Below are positions 1-7,813 of a stretch of DNA of 64,000 nucleotides, one piece after another. The stretch is taken from contig NZ_JABEPQ010000001.1 in NCBI RefSeq assembly GCF_013041615.1, positions 1,108,976 to 1,172,975 of the forward strand, given 5' to 3'. The notes beneath the pieces are model-generated. The model worked only from the letters and a program-made list of their open reading frames with translations, was not told the DNA's origin and did no database searches. A program made the position numbers and the translations under genes. The DNA comes from Knoellia koreensis (GTDB taxonomy: Bacteria; Actinomycetota; Actinomycetes; Actinomycetales; Dermatophilaceae). Position 1 is the stretch's first letter. Every line of letters starts with the position of its first letter.

Positions 1-102
1 GAAGCAGACCATCGCGAGCGCACCGAAGGCGTACGGGCTCATCGGCAGCTCGCGGGCGTTCTCCTCGGCGGCGGCGAAGACGTTGGACAGTGACGACGAC
101 AT
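1..102 (-). CDS. Small membrane protein, N-terminal fragment cut by the window edge
   Basis: The minus strand reads from an ATG at 102 for 34 codons to the window edge without a stop. The protein begins MSSSLSNVFAAAEENAREL and runs into a hydrophobic stretch (FGALAMVCF) that looks like the start of a membrane segment. Short one-helix proteins of this form are known near proA and nadD in actinobacteria, so nadD may follow outside the window; that is inference from typical gene order. No function can be assigned. The start is supported by codon usage, and the upstream DNA is non-coding. Confidence 0.55.
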   Translation of the reverse strand, partial: MSSSLSNVFAAAEENARELPMSPYAFGALAMVCF

Positions 103-160
103 GGGGGTCAGCGTACCCGCCCGGCCCCCCTCGTCCCCGCGGGACACCGGTCAAGCGTCG

Positions 161-227
161 TTGTCCACCAATGTTGTGCACAGGGGTGTGCACAACCTGC
201 GGCTTGTGCGCCATTTCGTGTGGACAA
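161..227. promoter_or_regulatory. Cluster of four DnaA-box-like nonamers
   Basis: Four nonamers lie within 67 bp: TTGTCCACC (161-169), TTGTGCACA (174-182), TGTGCACAA (187-195, its exact inverse) and TGTGGACAA (219-227, which is TTGTCCACA on the other strand). TTGTCCACA is the preferred DnaA box of high-G+C actinobacteria. The middle two form a 9-bp inverted repeat with a GGGG spacer. No dnaA or dnaN is nearby, so this is not an obvious oriC. It could titrate DnaA or be a DnaA-controlled regulatory site. A palindromic operator for another regulator is the alternative. Confidence 0.5.
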
Positions 228-495
228 CGATGTGGGAAAACGGTGGACGAAAAAAGGTTGGCGAAACCTATTGCCGCACAACGGATCTGGGCATTAGAAA
301 TCTCACACGCACTTCAGCAGGGAAGCCGCGAAGGGGAAACCCGGACCGGCAGCCAGGCCGAAGAGCAGGTCAACCGGATAACGGTGGACCGCCTCGACCG
401 GGTCTCCCGGACGAGGTCCCAGGACCTTCGGGTGCTGGGTCCGTGGGCGACGCCACGGAGGAACTCCGGACCCGCTGACCAGATCGCAACGACCC

Positions 496-830
496 GAACG
501 CGCCGGCTTGCCGGAGCGCCCGGGACGCCACCGTCGCAGTGGTCATGCTCCGGCTTGCCGGACGTGAGCGGTCGACCGGAGCAGGGACTTTGCCGCTCGT
601 CGGCCCAGAATCTGCACCAACTCGTGGGACGTGCACCGCTTCGGCGAGGCACGACCCGCACCGTGAGCGGATCGACCACCTCGGTGGCCGGACCACTTAC
701 ATCGCGAGGGACCGCAGCCACCTCGGTGGCAGCGCGAACTCGCACCCGTGAGGGACGGCAGGTCGCTTCGGCGGCCGGCCAGAACTCACACCGCGCAGGA
801 CCGGTCCACCTCGGTGGACAGGACCTACGC
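496..830. repeat. Degenerate tandem array of small hairpins, period about 42 bp
   Basis: A short inverted repeat recurs at regular intervals: CCACCTCGGTGG at 676-687, 718-729 and 806-817, with variants at about 636-647 and 763-774, and weaker GC-rich hairpins near 502, 549 and 588. Spacings are roughly 40, 42, 45 and 43 bp. Between hairpins a second conserved block resembles GAACTCGCACCGTGAGGGAC. Unit lengths are not multiples of three, so a repetitive protein does not explain them. The repeats are too diverged and lack unique spacers, so this is not a CRISPR array. With the stem at 834-868 it may be a structured non-coding RNA. No coding gene is seen in 103-934. Confidence 0.5.
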
Positions 831-833
831 ACC

Positions 834-868
834 GAGGGCCCCTCGAACTCATACTTCGAGGGGCCCTC
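834..868 (+). terminator. Perfect 13-bp hairpin, terminator-like
   Basis: The arms at 834-846 (GAGGGCCCCTCGA) and 856-868 are exact inverse complements with a 9-base loop. No long T tract follows, which is usual for high-G+C actinobacteria. No coding gene on the plus strand ends here, so if it is a terminator it would end a non-coding transcript from the repeat array. It also sits 66 bp upstream of the glycosyltransferase start. Confidence 0.5.
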
Positions 869-921
869 ACCTTTGTGCCCCGCGTGGGCCCGGATGCGCC
901 GGCCGCGCAAGCCCCGCGCCG

Positions 922-927
922 TACGCT
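922..927 (+). promoter_or_regulatory. -10 element of a leaderless promoter (TACGCT)
   Basis: TACGCT fits TANNNT and ends seven bases before the ATG at 935, the spacing typical of leaderless actinobacterial transcripts. There is no ribosome-binding site before the ATG. I see no clear -35. Confidence 0.45.
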
Positions 928-934
928 GGACCCC

Positions 935-1939
935 ATGCCCGCCGAGATGCCCGTCGAGCTCAGCATCGTCATCCCCGTCTACAACGAGGAGGACGTCCTG
1001 CCCCTCCTGGCCGACCGGCTGCGCCCGGTCGCCGAGGGGCTCGACGCGGCATACGAGGTCATCACCGTCGACGACGGCTCCACCGACCTGTCCCCCGTCG
1101 TCCTGCAACGACTGCGCCGTGACTGGCCGCAGCTGCGGGTCGTGCGGCTGCGCGCCAACGCCGGCCACCAGGCGGCCATCTCGGCAGGGCTGGCTACCGC
1201 GCGCGGCGACTACGTCGTCACCCTCGACGCCGACCTGCAGGACCCGCCCGAGGTGATCGCGCCGATGCTCACCGCCGCCCGCGAGCAGGGGGTGGACGTC
1301 GTCTACGGCGTCCGCGGTGACCGCTCGACGGACACGGCGTTCAAACGGCTGAGCGCGCGGGCGTTCTACCGCGTCATCCGCACCCTGTCGGGCACGCACG
1401 CCCAGGTCGACGCCGGCGACTACCGGCTCATGTCGCGCGCGACGGTCGACGCCATCAACGCCCTGCCGGAGCAGCACCGGGTGCTGCGGTTCGTCGTGCC
1501 CGCACTGGGATTCCCGTCGGCCTCCGTGACGTACCGGCGCGACGAGCGGGCCGCGGGGACGTCCAAGTACCCACTCGCCAAGATGATCCGGCTGTCGCTC
1601 GACAGCGTCACCGGGTTCTCGACGGCGCCGCTGCGGTTCGCCACGTGGCTCGGGCTGCTCGGCGGTGTGGCGGCGTTCGGGCTGCTGCTCTACGCCCTCG
1701 TCGCGATGGCGCTCGGGCACACCCTGCCTGGCTGGACCTCGACCGTGGTGGCGGTCGCCGGCGTGGGCGCGGTGCAGCTGCTGTGTGTTGGGATCCTCGG
1801 CGAGTACGTCGGGCGCATGTACACGCACCTGCAGGCGCGGCCGACCTACTTCATCGCCTACGACTCCCTGACCGGCACCGGGCCGGGTGCCGTCAGCGGC
1901 GCGGACGAGCCTGCGCGAACAGAGTCACGCCGGGCATAG
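935..1939 (+). CDS. Polyprenyl-phosphate glycosyltransferase, family 2 (GtrB/DPM-like)
   Basis: The protein has 334 residues. The N-terminal GT-A domain begins with LSIVIPVYNEEDVLP and carries the nucleotide-sugar motifs VDDGSTD (about residue 50) and DADLQDPPE (about 97-105). Two hydrophobic helices follow near residues 230-290. This is the layout of enzymes that move a sugar from a nucleotide donor to undecaprenyl or polyprenyl phosphate at the inner face of the membrane. The sugar and the final glycan are unknown. I chose the ATG at 935 because a -10 element lies just upstream; ATG 947 is possible. The 3' end overlaps the convergent methyltransferase gene by 47 bp. Confidence 0.85.
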   Translation: MPAEMPVELSIVIPVYNEEDVLPLLADRLRPVAEGLDAAYEVITVDDGSTDLSPVVLQRLRRDWPQLRVVRLRANAGHQAAISAGLATARGDYVVTLDADLQDPPEVIAPMLTAAREQGVDVVYGVRGDRSTDTAFKRLSARAFYRVIRTLSGTHAQVDAGDYRLMSRATVDAINALPEQHRVLRFVVPALGFPSASVTYRRDERAAGTSKYPLAKMIRLSLDSVTGFSTAPLRFATWLGLLGGVAAFGLLLYALVAMALGHTLPGWTSTVVAVAGVGAVQLLCVGILGEYVGRMYTHLQARPTYFIAYDSLTGTGPGAVSGADEPARTESRRA

Positions 1940-2588
1940 CCTTCACCGGCAGGTAGCGCTCCACCGTCACGATCGCCTTCAGGCCAGCGTTGACGATCGG
2001 GTGGATCTCCTCGAGATCCGAACCGCTGGAGGTGCGCCGACGCAGGGCCACGACCGGGCGCAGCAGGACGTTCCACGACGTCATCGAGGTGACGGCGAGA
2101 CCGTTGCGCTCCAGGACACTGGTGAGGGTCGGGCGGGTGTAGCGGCGCACGTGGTCGACCGCCACGTCGTGCTCGGACCACAGCCGCGGGTCGGCCGGGA
2201 CGGCGATGAGGAAGGTGCCGTCGGGGCGCAGCGCCCGCAGCACCTCCGCCACGGCGGCGTCGTCGTCGACGATGTGCTCGAGGACGTCGAACGCCACCAC
2301 GAGGTCGAGCGAGTCGTCGGCGACGGGCAGTGCCGTCGCGTCGCCGCGGACCACGTCGAGCCCACGCTCCGCCGCGACCTGGGCACCGTCCGCGCCGTAC
2401 TCGAGGGCGCTCACCTGCCAGCCGGCCCTGCGCAGCACGCGGGTGTTGCCGCCGCCGGCCGCCCCGATGTCGAGGGCCTTGCCGGGCGTGAGGCCCTCGA
2501 TCATGCCGCCCAGGAGGTGACGCCTCTCGGCATACCACCAGTGCGCATCCTCCAGCGCCGCCAGCTTGCGGACCTCAGTGCCCTCCAC
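1893..2588 (-). CDS. Class I SAM-dependent methyltransferase
   Basis: A 231-residue protein with a GTG start. The SAM-binding motif I reads LDIGAAGGGNTRVL (about residues 39-52). The post-I acidic residue follows in SALEYG, motif II resembles LDLVVAFDVLEHI, and a later strand carries RPDGTFLIAVPA. This is the Methyltransf_11/23 type; the substrate cannot be read from sequence. It faces the glycosyltransferase and overlaps its 3' end by 47 bp, so the two transcripts are antisense over that stretch. A role in modifying a glycosylated lipid or wall polymer is possible but inferred only from adjacency. Confidence 0.8.
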   Translation of the reverse strand: MEGTEVRKLAALEDAHWWYAERRHLLGGMIEGLTPGKALDIGAAGGGNTRVLRRAGWQVSALEYGADGAQVAAERGLDVVRGDATALPVADDSLDLVVAFDVLEHIVDDDAAVAEVLRALRPDGTFLIAVPADPRLWSEHDVAVDHVRRYTRPTLTSVLERNGLAVTSMTSWNVLLRPVVALRRRTSSGSDLEEIHPIVNAGLKAIVTVERYLPVKAMPGVTLFAQARPRR

Positions 2589-2639
2589 GGGCGCTCATCC
2601 TGCCACCCGACGCGTCCCACGCCGCCCTCGCCCCGCGCG

Positions 2640-2719
2640 CCCCAGCTTTTACGCGTGGAGCGGGAAAGCTGGCTTCGCTCGGGTTGCTGGACCGTGTGAA
2701 GCTCACAGTTCGCGTGTGA
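2640..2719. repeat. Intergenic palindromic repeat, copy A (partial)
   Basis: This segment between the methyltransferase and proA begins with CCCCAGCTTTTACGCGT, identical over 17 bases to the start of the copy at 49331. It continues with GCGGGAAAGCTGGCTTCGCTCGG and a degraded second half (GTGTGAAGCTCAC). The other family members are at 9391-9470, 49331-49427 and 50737-50826. This copy has lost its right arm. Confidence 0.55.
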
Positions 2720-2796
2720 AGTCGGCCGGCCTCAACCGCGCTGGTATGCCGCGTGGTCGCCTGTGCCGCCTGGTCGCCTCTATCGGCGTGGTTGCC

Positions 2797-4077
2797 TCAG
2801 GCGCGGACCTGGCCGTCACCCTCGACGATCCACTTGGTCGTGGTCAGCTCGGGCAGGGCCATCGGGCCGCGAGCGTGCAGCTTCTGGGTGGAGATGCCGA
2901 TCTCGGCGCCGAACCCGAACTCGCCGCCGTCGGTGAACCGGGTCGAGGCGTTGACCATCACCGCGGCGGCGTCGACCTCGGCGGTGAACCGGCGGGCCGC
3001 CGCACGGTCCTCGGTGACGATCGCCTCGGTGTGACCGGTGCCGTGCTCGCGGATGTGGTCGAGCGCGGTGTCGAGATCGGGCACGACCCGCACCGCCATC
3101 TCGAGCGCGAGGTACTCGGTGTCCCAGTCCTCGTCCGTCGCCTCGGTGTGGGCGATGCCGGCAACCTCGGCAGCCTCGCCCGAGGCCGCATCGGTGTGCA
3201 GGACCACGCCCGCGCCGGAGAGCTCGGCGAGCACCTTGGGCAGGAAGTCCTGCGCCACAGCCTCGTGGACGAGCAGCGACTCGGCAGCGTTGCACACGCT
3301 CGGCCGGTGGGTCTTGGCGTTGACCGCGATCGCCAGCGCCTTGTCGAGGTCCGCCGCGGCGTCGACGTAGACGTGGACGTTGCCGACACCGGTCTCGATG
3401 ACAGGCACCGTCGACTCGGTGACGACGGTCTGGATCAGGCCCGCTCCCCCACGCGGGATGATGAGGTCGACCAGTCCGCGAGCCGTCAGGAGCGCACGCA
3501 CCGCGTCCCGCCCGCCCTCGAGCAGCTGGACCGCGTCGGCCGGAATCCCTTGCCCCTCAAGGGCTCCCCGCATCACGTCGACGAGGGCGCGGTTGGTCGA
3601 CTCGGCCGCCGACCCGCCACGCAGGATCACGGCGTTGCCCGATTTGAGCCCAAGCCCGGCCGCATCGACGGTGACGTTGGGGCGGGCCTCGTAGACCATC
3701 CCGACGACACCCATCGGCACCCGCACCTGCCGGATCTGCAAGCCGTTGGCGAGCGTGGAGCCACGTACCACCTCACCGACCGGGTCGGGCAGGCCCGCGA
3801 TGTCGCGCAGCGCCGCCGCGACGGCGGCGACCCGCCGCTCGTCGAGGGCGAGCCGGTCGAGCAGGCCACCCGGCATACCCCCGTCCCGTCCGCGGGCGAG
3901 GTCCTCCTCGTTGGCGGCGACGATCGTCGGAGCGGCAGCCTCGAGGGCCTCGGCCATGGCGTGCAGCGCGGTGTCCTTGTCGGCGCGCGACAACAGCGCG
4001 AGGCGCCGGGCGGCCACGCGCGAGGCACGTGCGGCGGTCGCCACCTGCTCGCGGGCGGCGGTGTCGATCTCAGCCAT
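2797..4077 (-). CDS. proA: Glutamate-5-semialdehyde dehydrogenase (gamma-glutamyl phosphate reductase)
   Basis: The second step of proline synthesis: NADPH-dependent reduction of gamma-glutamyl phosphate to glutamate semialdehyde. The 426 residues match the usual length. Visible signatures are the nucleotide-binding region [20 protein letters not shown] and the catalytic cysteine in [15 protein letters not shown] near residue 260. I chose the ATG at 4077 ([10 protein letters not shown]); an upstream in-frame start adds 12 unconserved residues. Unusually, proB lies 2.6 kb away, separated by three plus-strand genes, so proA is probably transcribed alone from the divergent gap with pdxY. Confidence 0.95.
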   Translation of the reverse strand: MAEIDTAAREQVATAARASRVAARRLALLSRADKDTALHAMAEALEAAAPTIVAANEEDLARGRDGGMPGGLLDRLALDERRVAAVAAALRDIAGLPDPVGEVVRGSTLANGLQIRQVRVPMGVVGMVYEARPNVTVDAAGLGLKSGNAVILRGGSAAESTNRALVDVMRGALEGQGIPADAVQLLEGGRDAVRALLTARGLVDLIIPRGGAGLIQTVVTESTVPVIETGVGNVHVYVDAAADLDKALAIAVNAKTHRPSVCNAAESLLVHEAVAQDFLPKVLAELSGAGVVLHTDAASGEAAEVAGIAHTEATDEDWDTEYLALEMAVRVVPDLDTALDHIREHGTGHTEAIVTEDRAAARRFTAEVDAAAVMVNASTRFTDGGEFGFGAEIGISTQKLHARGPMALPELTTTKWIVEGDGQVRA

Positions 4078-4151
4078 TCCCCAAGGGTATGCCGCCGTCC
4101 CCGGCTCCCCCACGCCCGTCCAGCGGGCGGGTCGGCTGGTTGAATGAACCG

Positions 4152-5003
4152 GTGAACATCCTGTCGATCCAGTCCTCCGTCGCGTACGGCCACGTCGGCA
4201 ACTCGGCGGCCGTCTTTCCGTTGCAGCGCTTGGGTGTCGAGGTGTGGCCGGTCTACACGGTGGTGTTCTCCAACCACACGGGGTACGGCGAGTGGCGTGG
4301 CCCGTTGCTGCCGGCCGACGACGTGCGTGCCGTGATCCAGGGCGTCGAGGAGCGGGGCGCGTTCCCGAAGATCGACGCGGTGCTGTCGGGGTACCAGGGC
4401 GGCGAGGAGATCGGCGACGTCATCCTCGACACGGTGGCGCGGGTCAAGGAGGCCAACCCCGCTGCCATCTACGCCTGCGACCCGGTGATGGGGAACGCGA
4501 AGTCGGGGTGCTTCGTCCACCCGGCTATCCCAGTGCTGCTGCGCGAGAAGGTCGTGCCGGCCGCGGACCTCATCACGCCGAACCAGTTCGAGCTCGGCTT
4601 CCTCACCGGCACCGAGCCGCGCACCCTGGAGGAGACGCTCGAGTCGGTCGAGCTGGCCCGGGCGATGGGCCCGTCGACGGTGCTCGTGACGAGCGTCGAG
4701 CGACCCGACGCCCCGACGGACACGATCGAGATGATGGCGGTCACCGGAGACGGCGCATGGATCGTGCAGACACCGCGCCTTCCCATGAAGGCCAACGGTT
4801 CTGGCGATGTGACGGCCGCGCTGTTCACGGCACACCTGCTCGAGACCGGCGACCCGGGGGTCGCGTTGGGCCGCACCGCGTCGAGCGTGTTCGACCTGCT
4901 GCAGACCACCCTCGACTCCGGTGAGCGTGAGCTCCAGCTGGTGCAGTCGCAGGAGGCCATCGCCCACCCGCGGATGCAGTTCGAGGTCACCCGCCTGCGC
5001 TGA
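4152..5003 (+). CDS. pdxY: Pyridoxal/pyridoxine kinase
   Basis: Phosphorylates pyridoxal (and probably pyridoxine or pyridoxamine) with ATP in the vitamin B6 salvage pathway. The 283 residues align end to end with Pdx[20 protein letters not shown] at the N terminus, [20 protein letters not shown], the metal/ATP motif [18 protein letters not shown], and the ribokinase-family anion-hole motif [11 protein letters not shown] with the catalytic Asp near residue 220. The GTG at 4152 gives the usual N terminus; a TTG at 4140 would add four residues. The gene is divergent from proA with a 74-bp gap that contains one TATGCCG motif. Confidence 0.93.
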   Translation: MNILSIQSSVAYGHVGNSAAVFPLQRLGVEVWPVYTVVFSNHTGYGEWRGPLLPADDVRAVIQGVEERGAFPKIDAVLSGYQGGEEIGDVILDTVARVKEANPAAIYACDPVMGNAKSGCFVHPAIPVLLREKVVPAADLITPNQFELGFLTGTEPRTLEETLESVELARAMGPSTVLVTSVERPDAPTDTIEMMAVTGDGAWIVQTPRLPMKANGSGDVTAALFTAHLLETGDPGVALGRTASSVFDLLQTTLDSGERELQLVQSQEAIAHPRMQFEVTRLR

Positions 5004-5166
5004 CGTCACCCGCTGGACCGCGCGTGGCCCGTGCAGCCGCGGCTACGAAGGGCGGGCCTACGAGCCCCCGAAGGTCTGAAGCACGCGGCATACCTCCACA
5101 GGCATGTGCCTCGCGCCCCGTGCTAGCGTCCCTGCGATCGTGATCGACCGTCGGGAGGTGAGCCCC

Positions 5167-5226
5167 ATGTCCGCAGCGTCCGCACAGGGTGCTCCCCCGC
5201 AGTCCACGATCCGGCGTCGGAGATAG
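5167..5226 (+). CDS. Possible 19-residue leader peptide
   Basis: A 20-codon reading frame (begins MSAASAQGAPP, ends IRRRR) follows a strong ribosome-binding site, GGGAGGTGAGCCCC, directly before the ATG. A TAGCGT sequence at about 5123-5128 could be a -10 element. It ends 41 bp before the patatin-like gene, so it could act as a translated leader. The evidence is only the good ribosome-binding site and position. Confidence 0.3.
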   Translation: MSAASAQGAPPQSTIRRRR

Positions 5227-5267
5227 TCGCCACGGGAGCGCCGCGACATTCTCCGAGAGGCCCTCCC

Positions 5268-6179
5268 ATGAACTCAGATCCCTTGTCCCACAACCACTCT
5301 CGCGCTCTGGTCCTCGCTGGCGGTGGCGCCGCTGGCAACGCGTGGCAGATCGGCCTGATCGCCGGCCTGTTCGAGGCCGGCCTCGACGTCACCTCTGCCG
5401 ACGTCATCATCGGCACCTCGGCGGGGTCGACGGTCGCCGCGGCGGTCACCAGCCACCTCACCCCGAGCGAGCTGTATGCCGCCGTGCTCACCGAGCCGCG
5501 ACGGCCGGCGCCCGAGGGCCCCACCGCGACGACCCGGCCGCGGTCACCCCAGCCGTCCGGACCGGCCTACCTCGACTGGTCGAACGCCGTCATCGCCACC
5601 GCGACCGACCCCGCCGACATGCGCCGCCGCATGGGTGCCGCCGCGCTCGAGCGCGACACCTCAGGCGGCGCCGACGCCGTGCGCTGGCGCGAGGTGGTGG
5701 CCGCGCGACTGCCCAGCCACGACTGGCCGGAGCAACGCATCCTCATCACGGCCGTCGACGCGCACACCGGTGAACCGGTCGTCTTCGACCGCGACAGCGG
5801 CGTCGAGCTGGTCGACGCCGTCGCTGCCAGCACCTCGGCCATGACGCCTTACCGCATCGGCGGGCGTCGCTACCTGAACGGCGGCTACCGTCGCAGCGAG
5901 AACGCCGACCTGGCCGCCGGCAGCGACCGGGTGCTCGTCCTCTCGCCGTTCGGTGGCCGCTCGCGCATGCCCGACGACTGGGGCATGGACCTCGCGACCC
6001 AGGTCGCTGAGCTCGAGGCCGGCGGCAGCCGCGTCGCGACCGTCTTCCCCGACGCCAGGGCCGGTGACGTCTTCGACGCGAACGCGCTCGACCCCGCCAC
6101 GCGCGGGCGGGCGGCCCGGGGAGGCTACGACCAGGGCCGCGAGCTGGCCGCAGGCTCCGTGGGCGAGCTCTGGCGGTGA
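5268..6179 (+). CDS. Patatin-like phospholipase family protein with altered catalytic Asp
   Basis: A 303-residue protein of the patatin/RssA fold. It shows the oxyanion-hole loop LAGGGAAGNAWQIG (about residues 17-30) and the nucleophile elbow GTSAGS (about 48-53), where Ser would be the nucleophile of a Ser-Asp dyad. The second motif, normally D-G-[GA], reads YLNGGYRRSENADLA near residue 203, so the expected catalytic Asp is Asn (codon AAC). Either the protein has lost hydrolase activity or another acid substitutes. No signal peptide is visible, so it is probably cytoplasmic. The gene lies in the plus-strand insert between proA and proB. Confidence 0.85.
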   Translation: MNSDPLSHNHSRALVLAGGGAAGNAWQIGLIAGLFEAGLDVTSADVIIGTSAGSTVAAAVTSHLTPSELYAAVLTEPRRPAPEGPTATTRPRSPQPSGPAYLDWSNAVIATATDPADMRRRMGAAALERDTSGGADAVRWREVVAARLPSHDWPEQRILITAVDAHTGEPVVFDRDSGVELVDAVAASTSAMTPYRIGGRRYLNGGYRRSENADLAAGSDRVLVLSPFGGRSRMPDDWGMDLATQVAELEAGGSRVATVFPDARAGDVFDANALDPATRGRAARGGYDQGRELAAGSVGELWR

Positions 6180-6224
6180 CGCGACGGCACGGCGGGCGAC
6201 GGCTGGGTGCGCGATCATGGGCGT

Positions 6225-6626
6225 ATGCCGCGTGGTGCCCTGTCCGTCGTCGCCGCCCTCGTCGTCGCGGTGGCGCTGGCCGGGTGCTCCACCACGTCCC
6301 CGACCGTGGCCCCGGCCGCGAGCGACCGTGCGGGGCAGCCGCTCGACACATACCAGTCCCGCGGCACCGAGCTGCGTGTCGACTTCGCCGGCGCTCCGCT
6401 GCTGCCCGGCCCGTGCCGCGTCGACTACACGGCCACGGCGAGTGAGACCGCGGACCGCGTCTACGTGCGGGTGACCCCGGTGCGCCGGGCACCGCACGCG
6501 GCGCAGCTCGGCTGCCCCCGGGTGACGGGACCCCGTGCGGTGGTCCTGCGGCTGCAACAGCCACTCGGCCCCCGGGCCGTCGTCGACGGCTCCACCGGCG
6601 ACATGCTCATCCAACCCACGTCCTGA
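6225..6626 (+). CDS. Small lipoprotein of unknown function
   Basis: A 133-residue protein with a lipoprotein signal: MPRGALSVVAALVVAVALAGC, lipobox LAGC with Cys at residue 21. The mature part (about 112 residues) has two cysteines (GPCRVDY and LGCPRV) that could form a disulfide, and alternating hydrophobic strands suggesting a beta-rich fold. No family recognised. The ATG lies inside a TATGCCG motif; an upstream GTG at 6207 would add six residues and spoil the short signal. It is 45 bp downstream of the patatin-like gene and could be co-transcribed with it. Confidence 0.75.
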   Translation: MPRGALSVVAALVVAVALAGCSTTSPTVAPAASDRAGQPLDTYQSRGTELRVDFAGAPLLPGPCRVDYTATASETADRVYVRVTPVRRAPHAAQLGCPRVTGPRAVVLRLQQPLGPRAVVDGSTGDMLIQPTS

Positions 6627-6663
6627 CCCACGCGGCATACCTGCGGCGCCGCAGGCGCGGACG

Positions 6664-7803
6664 TCAGAGCAGGACGAGGTCGTCGCGGTGGACGAGCTCG
6701 CGCTCGTACTCCGGGCCCAGGTCGCGAGCCAGCTCGTGGGTGGAGTGGCCGAGCATGCCGGGCAGCTCGGCGGAGGTGTAGTTGACGAGCCCACGCGCCA
6801 CGACCCGCCCGTCGGCTGCGCACAGGTCCACCGGGTCGCCGTCGACGAACGTCCCCTCGACCGCCACGACCCCCGCGGGCAGCAGCGACTTGCGCCGCTC
6901 CGTCACCGCACGCACGGCGCCGTCGTCGAGGACCAGCCGACCGCGCGGGGTGGTCGCGTGCGCGAGCCACAGCTTGCGCGACAGCCGCTTGGACCCGGCG
7001 CGCGACTTCCCCGGCACGAAAACCGTTCCCACGTCAGCGCCTTCGAGCGCGGCACCCACCCGGTCGGCACTGGTGAGGACGGTTGGTATGCCGGCGGCGT
7101 TGGCGATCGTGGCCGCCTCCACCTTGGTGACCATGCCACCGGAACCGACCTGCGAGCCCGTGCCGCCGATGGTGACCGCGTCGAGGCCGGCACCGCCGAC
7201 CACGAGCGGCACGCGCGAGGTGCCGGGCTTGGAGGGCGGGCCGTCGTAGAGAGCGTCGACGTCGGTGAGCAACAGCAGCCCGTCGGCGTGCACGAGGTGT
7301 GCCACGAGCGCGGCCAGCCGGTCGTTGTCGCCGAACCGGATCTCCTGCGTCGCCACCGTGTCGTTCTCGTTGACGATCGGCACGATGTCGAGCTCGAGCA
7401 ACCGGTCGAGGGTGCGTCGCGCGTTGGTGTAGTGCGACCGCCGGGTCACGTCGTCAGCGGTCAGCAGGACTTGGCCCACCGTGAGCCCGTGGGCGCCAAA
7501 CGCGCGTTGGTATGCCGCGACGAGGGCTCCCTGCCCGACGCTGGCCGCCGCCTGTTGGGTCGCGAGGTCCCAGGGGCGACGGGTCAGTCCGAGCGGGGCG
7601 ATCCCTGCGGCGATGGCACCGGAGGACACCAGGACCACCTGCTGGCCGGCGAGCCGCCGCTTGGCGAGCTCGTCGACGAGTGCGACAAGACGGCCCTCGT
7701 CCAGGGACCCGCCGCCCGGCGAGGTCAGCGACGACGAACCGACCTTGACGACGAGGCGGCTCGCCTGCGCGACCGCCCGCCGGTGGTCGGTCGCAGCGCT
7801 CAT
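6664..7803 (-). CDS. proB: Glutamate 5-kinase
   Basis: The first step of proline synthesis: ATP-dependent phosphorylation of glutamate. Normally feedback-inhibited by proline. The 379 residues contain the amino-acid kinase domain (SRLVVKVGSSSLTSPGG near the N terminus, VSSGAIAAGIAPLG, IPIVNENDTVATQEIRFGDNDRLAALVA, GTGSQVGSGGMVTKVEAA) and a C-terminal PUA domain from about residue 285. I chose the ATG at 7803. It lies 10 bp downstream of obgE on the same strand, the standard obgE-proB order, but proA does not follow directly. Confidence 0.95.
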   Translation of the reverse strand: MSAATDHRRAVAQASRLVVKVGSSSLTSPGGGSLDEGRLVALVDELAKRRLAGQQVVLVSSGAIAAGIAPLGLTRRPWDLATQQAAASVGQGALVAAYQRAFGAHGLTVGQVLLTADDVTRRSHYTNARRTLDRLLELDIVPIVNENDTVATQEIRFGDNDRLAALVAHLVHADGLLLLTDVDALYDGPPSKPGTSRVPLVVGGAGLDAVTIGGTGSQVGSGGMVTKVEAATIANAAGIPTVLTSADRVGAALEGADVGTVFVPGKSRAGSKRLSRKLWLAHATTPRGRLVLDDGAVRAVTERRKSLLPAGVVAVEGTFVDGDPVDLCAADGRVVARGLVNYTSAELPGMLGHSTHELARDLGPEYERELVHRDDLVLL

Positions 7804-7813
7804 GCCCGCGCCG

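Noticed and set aside
496-830. CRISPR array
   Set aside because: Units are diverged, adjacent and lack distinct unique spacers; no cas genes are near.
314-1828. Long minus-strand reading frame of 504 codons opposite the glycosyltransferase
   Set aside because: It is an antisense shadow of a high-G+C gene and runs through the non-coding hairpin array; its composition is Arg/Gly/Pro-rich with no domain.
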